48,017 nucleotides of DNA from Treponema sp. (lineage in GTDB: Bacteria > Spirochaetota > Spirochaetia > Treponematales > Treponemataceae): NCBI GenBank assembly GCA_016293005.1, contig JAEDFA010000006.1, forward strand, positions 1 to 48,017. Reading direction: 5' to 3'. Made by a program: the position numbers and the translations under genes. Shown here piece after piece: positions 16,301 through 23,001 of the stretch; the first letter of the stretch is position 1, and each line of letters begins with the position of its first letter. The notes under the pieces are model-generated. The model saw nothing but the letters and a program-made list of their open reading frames with translations, was not told where the DNA came from and made no database searches.

Positions 16301-16517
16301 AAATGGAAATAGAGTAAAAGCTCAAGATAATGCTTATATTTGTACAGATGAAGATTTGTATTTTACTATAGCAGGTGGCGCACTTGATATAGTTCCAACA
16401 CACAAAGAAGGAACAAAAGTTTATACAAATTCAGATGGCACAACAATAGAGCTAATTTACATAGGTAAACTTGGTAAATTTAAATTGGTACCTACACCAA
16501 AAGAAGCAACTGAATAA
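13311..16517 (+). CDS. Surface lipoprotein with three N-terminal beta repeats and a tailspike-like right-handed beta-helix (paralogue 1)
   Basis: From ATG 13311 it is 1,068 residues. A lipoprotein signal ends at LFLFGC with lipidated Cys21. Three homologous repeats follow, about 35-121, 125-211 and 215-301, each carrying a PxEDGxVW(T/N)C..YGT signature, a GETFTTK strand and ending in YTLxVVYAKE. A linker with LKAGDFEIGDIVTTKGYYNAGD and WGAKGDGKTND (about 310-410) introduces a long right-handed beta-helix of the pectate-lyase/tailspike type with many NN-ladder turns. The C-terminal part (about 920-1068) has a GxKVY..PTHKEG pattern. No lyase or hydrolase catalytic set can be named. I chose 13311 because the lipoprotein signal begins there and it matches the start of its paralogue. 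Role: probably an exported glycan-binding or glycan-acting protein; unproven. Confidence 0.75.
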   Translation: MKNRIILKCSSIIFALFLFGCSVNVEVEPPRDTSLSEVTVNGNLAIPDKEGKVWTYKLYGTDMFYNFESIEAIPSHADATVQFDKDIKQFNRVQVGQVFTLKITVTNGKSVEEHTLKIVYAKELMFSSITVNGSNLAKPSEDGKVWTCNFYGTEPEFEIESIVATPVVNYVYLVEYEKTQGVIKLGETFTTKLKISNEGRVLEYELRITYNSDLSLSSVVINDTYDAIPNEDGSVWNCKIFGTQTPYQISNIVATAKDLSAIVNVAEKTASLNFGEKFTTKIIYSNNGNTKEYTLNVVYAKETTVNTVADLKAGDFEIGDIVTTKGYYNAGDNGTAHYEIMTYEYWYENVLPRDVRYINYQNKWSKTPIDEYGNHTLKNGNIAALVGNSYTPEQWGAKGDGKTNDVWPFIHMFAQVKTGEIICRSDATYILGLIYDIEDPSTARDNPYKAYLCGALLGGQYFYKPIMANVKNLVIDGNGCLVTQPDRQWGNSGMGMLNFAQDIENLEIKNFRFDGKGRTMYYSMETSVFDETKINKNSNHTIFYSPGQLYLNGMPDGENHYKYGKEYNVLEPNASFKPSYIKNLNIHHNSFNDAGAMYSKGGDWGGDFILIINPTALDGLFVEDNVFENWGRWVFAIDLGGEGERLYNIKFNRNQCLGANREEVAGDNDWKWRALGLIDFETKKCFENVEFIGNTVKGSAGWAINGNSKVNRNFVIRDNYWEHLGGGYPYGFELYSGYAENLVFENNTMINVGVKAGIFTNNFTFINNNMLGGVRTFGIAGTIRFENNTAREVNTGEPRYTVHLWNHESNNYFDDFIPMEKARKDRIKVIFKNNDCFMGAMFNNFAEPEKDMAKYFDFDLDYEVIKKSEVTAFNSNLAIDFQKAKYNSQPLYFNGVKSIGPLVDKNAISAIYFKKGQTAIKSLNAMATVGGKYFNDDLVENFNTYGTFGYNWNSYIEKHGLSNVALECTEDGYLPGACQYGFRNQVTHIKYFIEPDANGNRVKAQDNAYICTDEDLYFTIAGGALDIVPTHKEGTKVYTNSDGTTIELIYIGKLGKFKLVPTPKEATE

Positions 16518-16532
16518 TATAATTCTATATGA

Positions 16533-16563
16533 TGGAAATGTTAAAAGCGTTCCCATTTTTTTT
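16533..16563 (+). terminator. Terminator-like hairpin between the two lipoprotein paralogues
   Basis: ATGGAAATG (16533-16541) pairs with CGTTCCCAT (16549-16557), 9 bp with one A-C mismatch and one G-U, 7-nt loop, then T7 to 16563. It ends 16 bp before the next ATG, so it could attenuate the second gene rather than simply end the first. Confidence 0.45.
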
Positions 16564-16579
16564 GATAAAGGTGAAAAAA

Positions 16580-19500
16580 ATGAAAAATCTTATTTGTTTA
16601 TGGCTTAGTGCAATTATATTTGCATTAAGTTTATTTGGATGTTCAGTTGATGTAACAAGTGATGATAATTCAAAACCTAAAGATAGTACGGCACTTACTA
16701 GTGTAAAAGTGAATGATGTTCTTGCAAAAGTAAATCAGGATGGAAAAACATGGGTTTGCACAGTGTACGGGGCAGCTCAGACTTATGAAATTTCATCAGT
16801 TGTTGCAACTCCAGAAGATAGCAATGCAGTTGTAACTGTAAAAAAAACAACAGGAAGTGTTGTATTGGGAAAAACATTTACAACAGAAATTATCGTTTCA
16901 AAAGGGGAAGAATCAACTGTTCATAAACTGACAGTTGTATATGCAAAAGATTTTGTGCTTTCCCGTGTAACAGTTGATAAAAAACTTGCAACAGCTAGTG
17001 AAGACGGTTTGGTTTGGACTTGTGAAGTTTTTGGTGTTACTTCTGAATATACAATAAATTCTATTGAAGCAATTCCTGTGTATAATGAAATGGATGTAAA
17101 AGTAGAAAAAATATCAGGCAAAATAAAATTCGGAGAAACTTTTACAACTAAAATTACAGTTGCAAGTGAAAAATCCACATTTGAATATACATTAAATGTA
17201 ATTTATTCAAAAGATTTGTCACTTTCTAGCGTGTCAGTAAATGGAAATGCTGCAAAACCAAATGAAGACGGAACAGTTTGGACTTACAATGTCTATGGAA
17301 CTGCTGCTGCTTATGAAATTACATCTGTGGTTGCAATTCCAAGTGATAATTCTGCAACAATAAATTATGAAAAAACATCAGGGCAAATTGGATTTAATGA
17401 AACATTTACATCAAAAATCGCATACACAAATGGCACAGAAAAAAGAGATTTCACATTAAATGTAACTTATTCAAAAGAAACAACAGTTGATACAGTTAAA
17501 GAATTAAAAGCTGGTGCTTTTGAAATTGGTGATGTCGTTACTACTCGTGGATATTATTCAGTAGGTGACGGTGGTCAAGCAGTATATACAATTCAAGATT
17601 ATGATTATTACTTAAATGAATATTTGCCATTTGACTGTAGAAAGGTTGGTTATCAACTAAATAGAATAGGTGTTGAATTTGAATTAATGGATTCTCCTGT
17701 TGATGAATGGGGAAATCATACTCTGGCAAATGGAAATATTGCCTGTTTGTTTGATCCAGAAAATGTAGTTGCAGAACAATATGGTTGTGTTGGTGATGGA
17801 GTTTTTGATAATTCAGAGCCATTGGTATATTTGTTTGGTCAAAGAAAAAAAGGAAAACTTACATTTAAGAAAGATGCTTTGTATTTGTATCCAGAAAGAA
17901 AAATGGAAAATGTGAACGCAAAGTATGATACAAAAATATATAAAACTTTAGTTGCTCCATATAACGCTTATATGTGTGGAAGAAGTTCTTCAAACCAGCG
18001 AATTACTATGGCAAATGTTGATGGTCTTGAAATTGACGGAAACGGTGCAACAATCAAAATTGCGAATGATAGCTGGAACAAAAATAAAATGCAAGATATG
18101 GCCATAATCAATTTGTACAGAGTTATCCGAAACTTAACAATTCATGATTTAACACTTGATGGAAACTGTTTTACTTTGGGTGCTGAACACGGTGTAGAAA
18201 ATCACGGAATTTGTTGGAAAGCAGGAAATAGAAGTGCAGGTGGTGATTGGAATGGTGCTCCAACTGTTGCAGACGGAACAGTTCATGAAATAGTTAATCT
18301 TGAAATATACAATTGTACTTTCAAAAATCTTGGTACATCAATTGCAAGAAATGACTGTGGCGGTGATGGAATTATATTTATTACACCAACAGAAAAATGT
18401 CGTGATATTAATATTCATCATAATACATTTGAAAACTGGGGAAGATGGTGTTTTGCAATTGACCTTGGTGGAGAAGGTGAATCTATTGAAAATCTAAAAT
18501 TCAATGATAATACTTGTATACAATATGAAAATAACATAAATGAAGCAGGTAGATTCAGAGGTTTAGGTTGGATTGATTTTGAATGTCGCTTAAGCTTTAA
18601 AAATCTAGAAGTGTGCAGAAATTATGTAAAGGGAAGTAACGGTTTTGCATTTAATGGAAATACTAGAATAACAGAAAATGTAAAATTCTGCGAAAATACA
18701 ATAGAAAGAACAACTTATGGAATAACAGCTGCGGGACTTTATCCATATATGTGTGAATGGTATTATCCTCATATCGTAAACTTGGAATTTTCAAGAAATG
18801 ATTTAAGCAAATGTGTGGCAGGAAATAAACTTGGCTACAGTGTAAAAAATGTAACAATTAAAGATAATAAGCTTCCTCCAACAAATGGTGTGCTTAGTTT
18901 GATTCGTGCTTGTGGAGAAATTTTAATCGATAATAACGAAGCTGGCGATAGTGGAATTGCGATTGGAATTACAGGTTTTAATTATCCGGAATATTATTCA
19001 GAAGCAGACAAAGCAAATGAAAGAACAAAAATTACATTCACAAATAACAAATTTGGTCTAAAAACAAGATTGTTTAATGAAGAAAGAGCTAACGATATTG
19101 TAGACATAGTCATGGAAGGAAACAAAATGTCTGCTTTAGATATGGCATACTTTAATAGCGAATGGGAATTTGATGTAAGTCAATTAAATGATAATCTTTT
19201 AGGAGGTCGTCCATTTGCTGCAAGAGGTGCAACATTAAAAGGCTTTGCTCCTTATAATTATAGAGGAATTCCAAACGGTGGTGGCTTATGGAAAGTAGGC
19301 GATGTTATAAGTCAAGATAAAATAAGTCAAGATAAAACAAGAAAATCAGTTTGTACAAAAGCTGGGTATACAACAATTCAAGGTGAATTAAAACATTGTG
19401 AGCATGATGAAGATTGGGTAGCAGGGGCTACTAAAAATCAAGAAGTGTTTATTGTTTCAGATAACAAATTGTATGTAACTCTAAACAAAGGTACATTCGG

Positions 19501-19606
19501 TACAGAAGCTCCAACTCATACAAGCGGAATACAATTAAATGGCGATGTAAAATTAAAATATCTTGCAGATATATGTAAATATGAAACAATAATACTAACT
19601 GAGTAG
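16580..19606 (+). CDS. Surface lipoprotein with three N-terminal beta repeats and a tailspike-like right-handed beta-helix (paralogue 2)
   Basis: From ATG 16580 (AAGGTG 7 nt upstream) it is 1,008 residues with lipidated Cys21 in LSLFGC. The architecture is the same as the preceding gene: beta repeats at about 39-122, 127-210 and 215-299, the LKAGAFEIGDVVTTRGYYSVGD linker, a beta-helix core, and a C-terminal tail with APTHTSGIQLNGDVKLKYL, a motif I know from tail-fibre-like proteins. The segment FENWGRW-FAIDLGGEGE is shared almost exactly with paralogue 1 at both protein and DNA level while flanking parts have diverged. An in-frame 15-bp duplication (ISQDK twice) lies near residues 910-919. 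Likely a tandem duplicate with altered binding surface. No catalytic residues can be assigned. Confidence 0.75.
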   Translation: MKNLICLWLSAIIFALSLFGCSVDVTSDDNSKPKDSTALTSVKVNDVLAKVNQDGKTWVCTVYGAAQTYEISSVVATPEDSNAVVTVKKTTGSVVLGKTFTTEIIVSKGEESTVHKLTVVYAKDFVLSRVTVDKKLATASEDGLVWTCEVFGVTSEYTINSIEAIPVYNEMDVKVEKISGKIKFGETFTTKITVASEKSTFEYTLNVIYSKDLSLSSVSVNGNAAKPNEDGTVWTYNVYGTAAAYEITSVVAIPSDNSATINYEKTSGQIGFNETFTSKIAYTNGTEKRDFTLNVTYSKETTVDTVKELKAGAFEIGDVVTTRGYYSVGDGGQAVYTIQDYDYYLNEYLPFDCRKVGYQLNRIGVEFELMDSPVDEWGNHTLANGNIACLFDPENVVAEQYGCVGDGVFDNSEPLVYLFGQRKKGKLTFKKDALYLYPERKMENVNAKYDTKIYKTLVAPYNAYMCGRSSSNQRITMANVDGLEIDGNGATIKIANDSWNKNKMQDMAIINLYRVIRNLTIHDLTLDGNCFTLGAEHGVENHGICWKAGNRSAGGDWNGAPTVADGTVHEIVNLEIYNCTFKNLGTSIARNDCGGDGIIFITPTEKCRDINIHHNTFENWGRWCFAIDLGGEGESIENLKFNDNTCIQYENNINEAGRFRGLGWIDFECRLSFKNLEVCRNYVKGSNGFAFNGNTRITENVKFCENTIERTTYGITAAGLYPYMCEWYYPHIVNLEFSRNDLSKCVAGNKLGYSVKNVTIKDNKLPPTNGVLSLIRACGEILIDNNEAGDSGIAIGITGFNYPEYYSEADKANERTKITFTNNKFGLKTRLFNEERANDIVDIVMEGNKMSALDMAYFNSEWEFDVSQLNDNLLGGRPFAARGATLKGFAPYNYRGIPNGGGLWKVGDVISQDKISQDKTRKSVCTKAGYTTIQGELKHCEHDEDWVAGATKNQEVFIVSDNKLYVTLNKGTFGTEAPTHTSGIQLNGDVKLKYLADICKYETIILTE
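19307..19336 (+). repeat. In-frame 15-bp tandem duplication
   Basis: ATAAGTCAAGATAAA occurs twice back to back (19307-19321, 19322-19336), coding ISQDK-ISQDK. The copies are identical, which points to a recent slippage event that preserves the frame. Confidence 0.9.
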
Positions 19607-19631
19607 AATTGCTTAAAAGTTACAATTTGTG

Positions 19632-19682
19632 AAAGTGCATCTTAAAATTTGGAAACAATTTTTTAAGATGCACTTTTTTCGT
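19632..19682 (+). terminator. Strong intrinsic terminator after the lipoprotein pair
   Basis: Perfect 16-bp stem pairing 19632-19647 (AAAGTGCATCTTAAAA) with 19661-19676, 13-nt loop, T6 immediately following. The remaining bases to 19749 hold only a 13-codon reading frame that I do not support as a gene. Confidence 0.88.
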
Positions 19683-19749
19683 GCTTTTTTAAAAAAGGTG
19701 TGAGATAATGAAAGGAATTGCAGAGGTGACCTTTTATATTTTAAATTGA

Positions 19750-20607
19750 TTATAAACTGCAGGTAAATGAAATACCGTTTATGGTAGGTTCAACTTTTAT
19801 CTGAGAATTTCCAATAATCAGCATTGGTGTATTCTTTAACATCTGGTGGTGAATAAATGGAACAATAAATCCGCACAATGTACCAATCGCGGCTCCAGTT
19901 AATACATCAGTAGGGAAGTGATTACCACTGGCGATTCTTAAACATCCTGTTGCGGCGGCAATTCCAAAAGTAGAAATACCAACTGCCCATTTTTGCCAGC
20001 CTTCCGGGTAATATTTTCCAAAAACATAAGTTGTAAAAGCGGCAGCGAGGAATGAGTTTGTAGTATGACCGCTTGGAAATGATTTTTCAAAATCAAAGTC
20101 GTCTACTTTATCCTGAGGATATCCTTCAAAATACATATATGGTCTGATTCTTTTTACAATCACCTTTGAACAGTCTTTAATTCCGTAAGCAAGCATAAAA
20201 CTTTCCAGATACATTGTTCCAATTGTTATAAGTTCTTTTGCTGGAAGTTTATTAAAAATTGCTTCGGTACCAAATACAATGGCTGGAGCAATCATGTCTG
20301 TTACGCAGGTAAATGTCCCGATTTGATGAAGCTTATGGTTGTAAGGCTGCATAAAAAAACGGTCAAAGCTGTTTACGTCTTCTTTGCTGTAAATTGTTCC
20401 GTCCCATGGTGGGAGAGTGCCGTTGTGTCCAATAATATAACTTGTTGCAAAAAAAGCTGTAGTTGCTCCTCCCATTATGAGGTCTGGCCCAAATTGTAAT
20501 ACAAAAGGACTTGTTTCTGATGCTCTGAACTGAGAATTAAAAGAAATTGCATTTGCACTAGCTGCAAAAATTGCAAGGGAAGCAAAAAAACTAATTAATT
20601 TTTTCAT
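19750..20607 (-). CDS. PAP2-family membrane phosphatase
   Basis: Phosphatase of the PAP2 superfamily, which removes phosphate from lipid phosphates such as phosphatidate or undecaprenyl pyrophosphate at the membrane. The 285-residue protein has a cleavable-looking signal (about 1-20, ending ASANA). The three catalytic motifs are present in order: KVIVKRIRP (about 148-156), PSGHTTNSF (about 177-185) and RIASGNHFPTDV (about 223-234), with several hydrophobic helices between. Its ATG overlaps the stop of the upstream methyltransferase by 4 bp, so they are translationally coupled. A substrate cannot be chosen from sequence; cell-wall lipid recycling or lipid A modification are the common roles. 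Confidence 0.9.
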   Translation of the reverse strand: MKKLISFFASLAIFAASANAISFNSQFRASETSPFVLQFGPDLIMGGATTAFFATSYIIGHNGTLPPWDGTIYSKEDVNSFDRFFMQPYNHKLHQIGTFTCVTDMIAPAIVFGTEAIFNKLPAKELITIGTMYLESFMLAYGIKDCSKVIVKRIRPYMYFEGYPQDKVDDFDFEKSFPSGHTTNSFLAAAFTTYVFGKYYPEGWQKWAVGISTFGIAAATGCLRIASGNHFPTDVLTGAAIGTLCGFIVPFIHHQMLKNTPMLIIGNSQIKVEPTINGISFTCSL

Positions 20608-21374
20608 TTTGATAACTCATATAATATTATAGAAGAAGCTTGAGCAACATTCAAGGAGTCAACACACGGACAATCCTGTTTTCCCATATTTGCAAAAGGA
20701 ATAATTACATTGTAGTCACATCGTTTTTTTATTTCGTCGCTGATACCATGCTCTTCGTTTCCTAAAATCACCAGGGCCCCTTTATCTTTGCATAATTCTT
20801 TTAAATTCCTTGTTGAATATTTTGCATCCAGGGCTGTTCCAATGCTAACCATTTTGCCTTTCATGTCATCCATAAGGCTTGGAATGGAATTAATCGAATA
20901 AATATTAACAAATTCCATTCCACCTTCGGCAACTCTGTAACTGCTTGTGGTTATTGAACTCTGGCTTTCATCGATTGGAATTACAATGTTTTTTATTCCA
21001 AAGAAGGCGGCACTTCTTACAATGGCTCCCAGGTTGTTTGCATTTCCAACTCTGTCAAGAATTATTACGTGTTCCTTGTTTTCTGCCCAGGATTGAGCAG
21101 TCTGTTTAGTAAGTGGCAGCACCTGTGGAGGTTCGCACATTGCAACTATTCCCTGATGATGAACACTCCCCGAAAGTTTTTCCAGTTCTTTTGCATCTTT
21201 AACACAGTTGTATGGTCTTTTTGTTTTTGCAAGTTTTTTGCAAAGTCCGGCAAAAAGCGGGGCTTTTTCTTCTGTAAAATAAAGTCTTTTAATTCTTTGG
21301 GAATTTATTTTTTCCAGAGTTTTTACTGCTGCAAAACCGCACACAGCAAGTTCATTGTTCTTTTTATTTTTCAT
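20604..21374 (-). CDS. SpoU/TrmH-family RNA 2'-O-methyltransferase
   Basis: S-adenosylmethionine-dependent methylase with a trefoil-knot fold that 2'-O-methylates rRNA or tRNA ribose. From the ATG at 21374 it is 256 residues. An N-terminal substrate-binding domain (1-90) with VHHQGIVA precedes the SPOUT domain. Motif 1 is DRVGNANNLGAIVRSAAFFG with Asn and Arg, motif 2 is LVILGNEEHGIS, and motif 3 is SLNVAQASSIILYEL. An upstream in-frame start at 21440 would add 22 residues of non-family sequence lying inside the glucosaminidase frame. I prefer 21374, whose ATG shares its A with that gene's stop (TAATG). RlmB and TrmH cannot be told apart with certainty by eye. Confidence 0.88.
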   Translation of the reverse strand: MKNKKNNELAVCGFAAVKTLEKINSQRIKRLYFTEEKAPLFAGLCKKLAKTKRPYNCVKDAKELEKLSGSVHHQGIVAMCEPPQVLPLTKQTAQSWAENKEHVIILDRVGNANNLGAIVRSAAFFGIKNIVIPIDESQSSITTSSYRVAEGGMEFVNIYSINSIPSLMDDMKGKMVSIGTALDAKYSTRNLKELCKDKGALVILGNEEHGISDEIKKRCDYNVIIPFANMGKQDCPCVDSLNVAQASSIILYELSK

Positions 21375-21550
21375 TAAAATTGTTCCAGTTTTAAAAGCAG
21401 TGCTTCCAGTTTTATAGCATAATTTGGATCCATTGCCCATGTTCCGCTAAGTCCCCTAATGTCTGCTGCTTTTCCACGAGGCTTAACATATTTGTAGCGA
21501 CGGTCAATAAGTTGATTTTTTAACTCAATTTCTTCTGTTGTTCCGTAGGC
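21374..21550 (-). pseudogene. C-terminal fragment of a glucosaminidase-like (FlgJ/LytG-type) protein, cut at about 21,548
   Basis: About 58 residues ending RGLSGTWAMDPNYAIKLEAL, the pattern that ends peptidoglycan glucosaminidase domains (usually WATDPxYAxK). The N-terminal part of the enzyme, including the catalytic Glu, is missing: directly upstream (to the right) the sequence changes into an ABC-exporter gene on the opposite strand. The frame stays open to an ATG at 21562, but those last residues belong to the other gene. It overlaps the methyltransferase start by one base, so originally it was probably the first gene of a three-gene unit (glucosaminidase, methyltransferase, PAP2). Family assignment from a short fragment is tentative. 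Confidence 0.55.
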
Positions 21551-21844
21551 GGGCAAAAGCAAAGAGTTTCAATTGCAAGATGTTTTTTAAAAAATCCGCC
21601 GATTTTAATTTTAGACGAAGCAACTTCTGCGCTTGATACTGCAACTGAAATAAAAATTCAGAAAGCCTTCGATGATCTTTCAAAGGGCAGAACAACGCTG
21701 ATTATTGCTCACAGACTTTCTACAATAAAAAATTCAGATTGCATTGCCGTAATTGGGGATAAAGGAATTCTTGAAATTGGAACTCACGAAGAACTTCTTT
21801 CTCTTGGCGGTTATTATGCAAAACTTTGCAGCAAAAGCTTTTAA
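21548..21844 (+). pseudogene. C-terminal fragment of an ABC exporter (MsbA-like ATPase domain), cut at about 21,548
   Basis: Reading from 21548 gives GGQKQRVSIARCFLKNPP, then ILILDEATSALD (Walker B and D-loop), LIIAHRLSTIK (H-loop) and a natural end GGYYAKLCSKSF with stop at 21842-21844. This is the last about 98 residues of a fused membrane-plus-ATPase exporter of nearly 600 residues. The membrane domain, Walker A and the first Ser of the LSGGQ signature are absent; the frame enters directly from the minus-strand glucosaminidase gene. Without Walker A it cannot work. Either a deletion or inversion joined two loci here, or the assembly did. Confidence 0.85.
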
Positions 21845-21858
21845 TCATTTTTATTTGT

Positions 21859-21887
21859 TTGACAGCAAAGGTGTTATGTTTTATAGT
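21859..21887 (+). promoter_or_regulatory. Consensus promoter for the three-gene ABC importer
   Basis: TTGACA (21859-21864), 17-nt spacer, TATAGT (21882-21887). It starts 15 bp after the ABC-exporter fragment and gives a leader of about 112 nt. Confidence 0.8.
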
Positions 21888-21914
21888 CTATATGTTACTA
21901 CAAATAGAAATTTA

Positions 21915-21930
21915 TACAGAAATTTCTGTA
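21915..21930. promoter_or_regulatory. Perfect 16-bp palindrome in the importer leader
   Basis: TACAGAAATTTCTGTA (21915-21930) lies about 27 bp downstream of the -10 box. It is flanked by a wider imperfect repeat, ATAGAAAT on the left and ATTTCTAT on the right (about 21904-21956). It may be an operator for a dimeric repressor or a hairpin in the mRNA. Confidence 0.5.
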
Positions 21931-22006
21931 AACTGAATTTTTACAGATTTCTATAATTTATTTCTATGAATATTTTTTTTAAACTTTCAAACTTTAGGAG
22001 TAAAAT

Positions 22007-22999
22007 ATGAAAAAAAATCTTTTTGCGTTTGTTTTTCCGCTTATATTTTTGTCTGTTTTGTTTTCAGGCTGTTCTTCAAAAAAAGACGGACAGATAAAAA
22101 TCGGAATTGCTAAAATCATTCAGCATCCGGCTTTAGATGATATTGAAAAAGGCGTAATGGATGTAATAAAAGAAAATAAAATCAATGCAGTTTTTGACCT
22201 TCAGAATGCAAACGGAGACCCGAATACTGCTGTTCAGATTGCAAATCAGTATAAAGTGAAAAAAGTCGATGTCGCTGTAGGGATTGCAACTCCAGTCGCT
22301 GTCGCACTTGCAACAACTCTAAAAGATATTCCTGTAGTTTTTGGGACTGTAACAGATCCTTTAGGTGCAGGTCTTGTAGATACTCTTGAACACGGAAAGA
22401 ATAATGTTACGGGAATGAGCGATGCAATTCCGACTGTTGAACATATAAAACTTTTTGCAAAAGTAACGGGAATTAAAAAACTCGGCTACATTTATACCAG
22501 CAACGAAGCAAATTCTGTTTCCGCTTTGGATCTTGTAAAAAAAGGCTGTGAAGAAGCGGGACTTACTCTTGTAACTCAGGCGATTACGCAGTCAAGTGAA
22601 GTTCGTCAAGCCTCTGAAACAATTGTCGGTCGCGTAGACGGAATTTACCTTACGACAGACAACACTGTTTTCAGCGCTCTTCCATCATTAATCGATGTTT
22701 TTTCAAAAGCAAAAAAGCCTGTGTTCAGCGGAGATGTTACGGCTGCAAAAGAAGGCGGAATTTTTATGGCAAACGGTTTTAATTATTACAAGGCAGGTCG
22801 GGCAACTGGCGAAATTGTTGTAAAAATTCTTGCTGGTGAAAAACCTGAAAATATTCCTGTACGCTTTATGACAGAACCAAGTGACACAGATTTTCTTATC
22901 GATTTGGATGCCGCAGAAAAATGTTCGATTACAATTCCCAAGGAATATCTTGATTCTGCAAATATGATTATCAAAGACGGAATTTTAACGGAAAAATAA
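22007..22999 (+). CDS. ABC importer substrate-binding lipoprotein (ABC_sub_bind / TrpX-type)
   Basis: Extracytoplasmic binding protein that delivers a small ligand to the permease. The 330 residues have a lipoprotein signal ending VLFSGC (Cys22). The type I periplasmic fold follows: KIGIAKIIQHPALDDIEKGV, a central VDVAVGIATPVAVALATTLKDIPVVFGTVTDPLGAGLV block, and a C-terminal lobe with VRFMTEPSDTDFLIDLDAAEK. Family members are linked to uptake of aromatic amino acids such as tryptophan in several bacteria, but the ligand here is not shown by the sequence. TAGGAG precedes the ATG. It is first in an operon with its permease 2 bp downstream. Confidence 0.88.
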   Translation: MKKNLFAFVFPLIFLSVLFSGCSSKKDGQIKIGIAKIIQHPALDDIEKGVMDVIKENKINAVFDLQNANGDPNTAVQIANQYKVKKVDVAVGIATPVAVALATTLKDIPVVFGTVTDPLGAGLVDTLEHGKNNVTGMSDAIPTVEHIKLFAKVTGIKKLGYIYTSNEANSVSALDLVKKGCEEAGLTLVTQAITQSSEVRQASETIVGRVDGIYLTTDNTVFSALPSLIDVFSKAKKPVFSGDVTAAKEGGIFMANGFNYYKAGRATGEIVVKILAGEKPENIPVRFMTEPSDTDFLIDLDAAEKCSITIPKEYLDSANMIIKDGILTEK

Positions 23000-23001
23000 T
23001 T

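Noticed and set aside
19709..19750. 13-codon reading frame with AAAGGTG upstream
   Set aside because: Too short and without any recognisable pattern; it lies in a spacer after a strong terminator.
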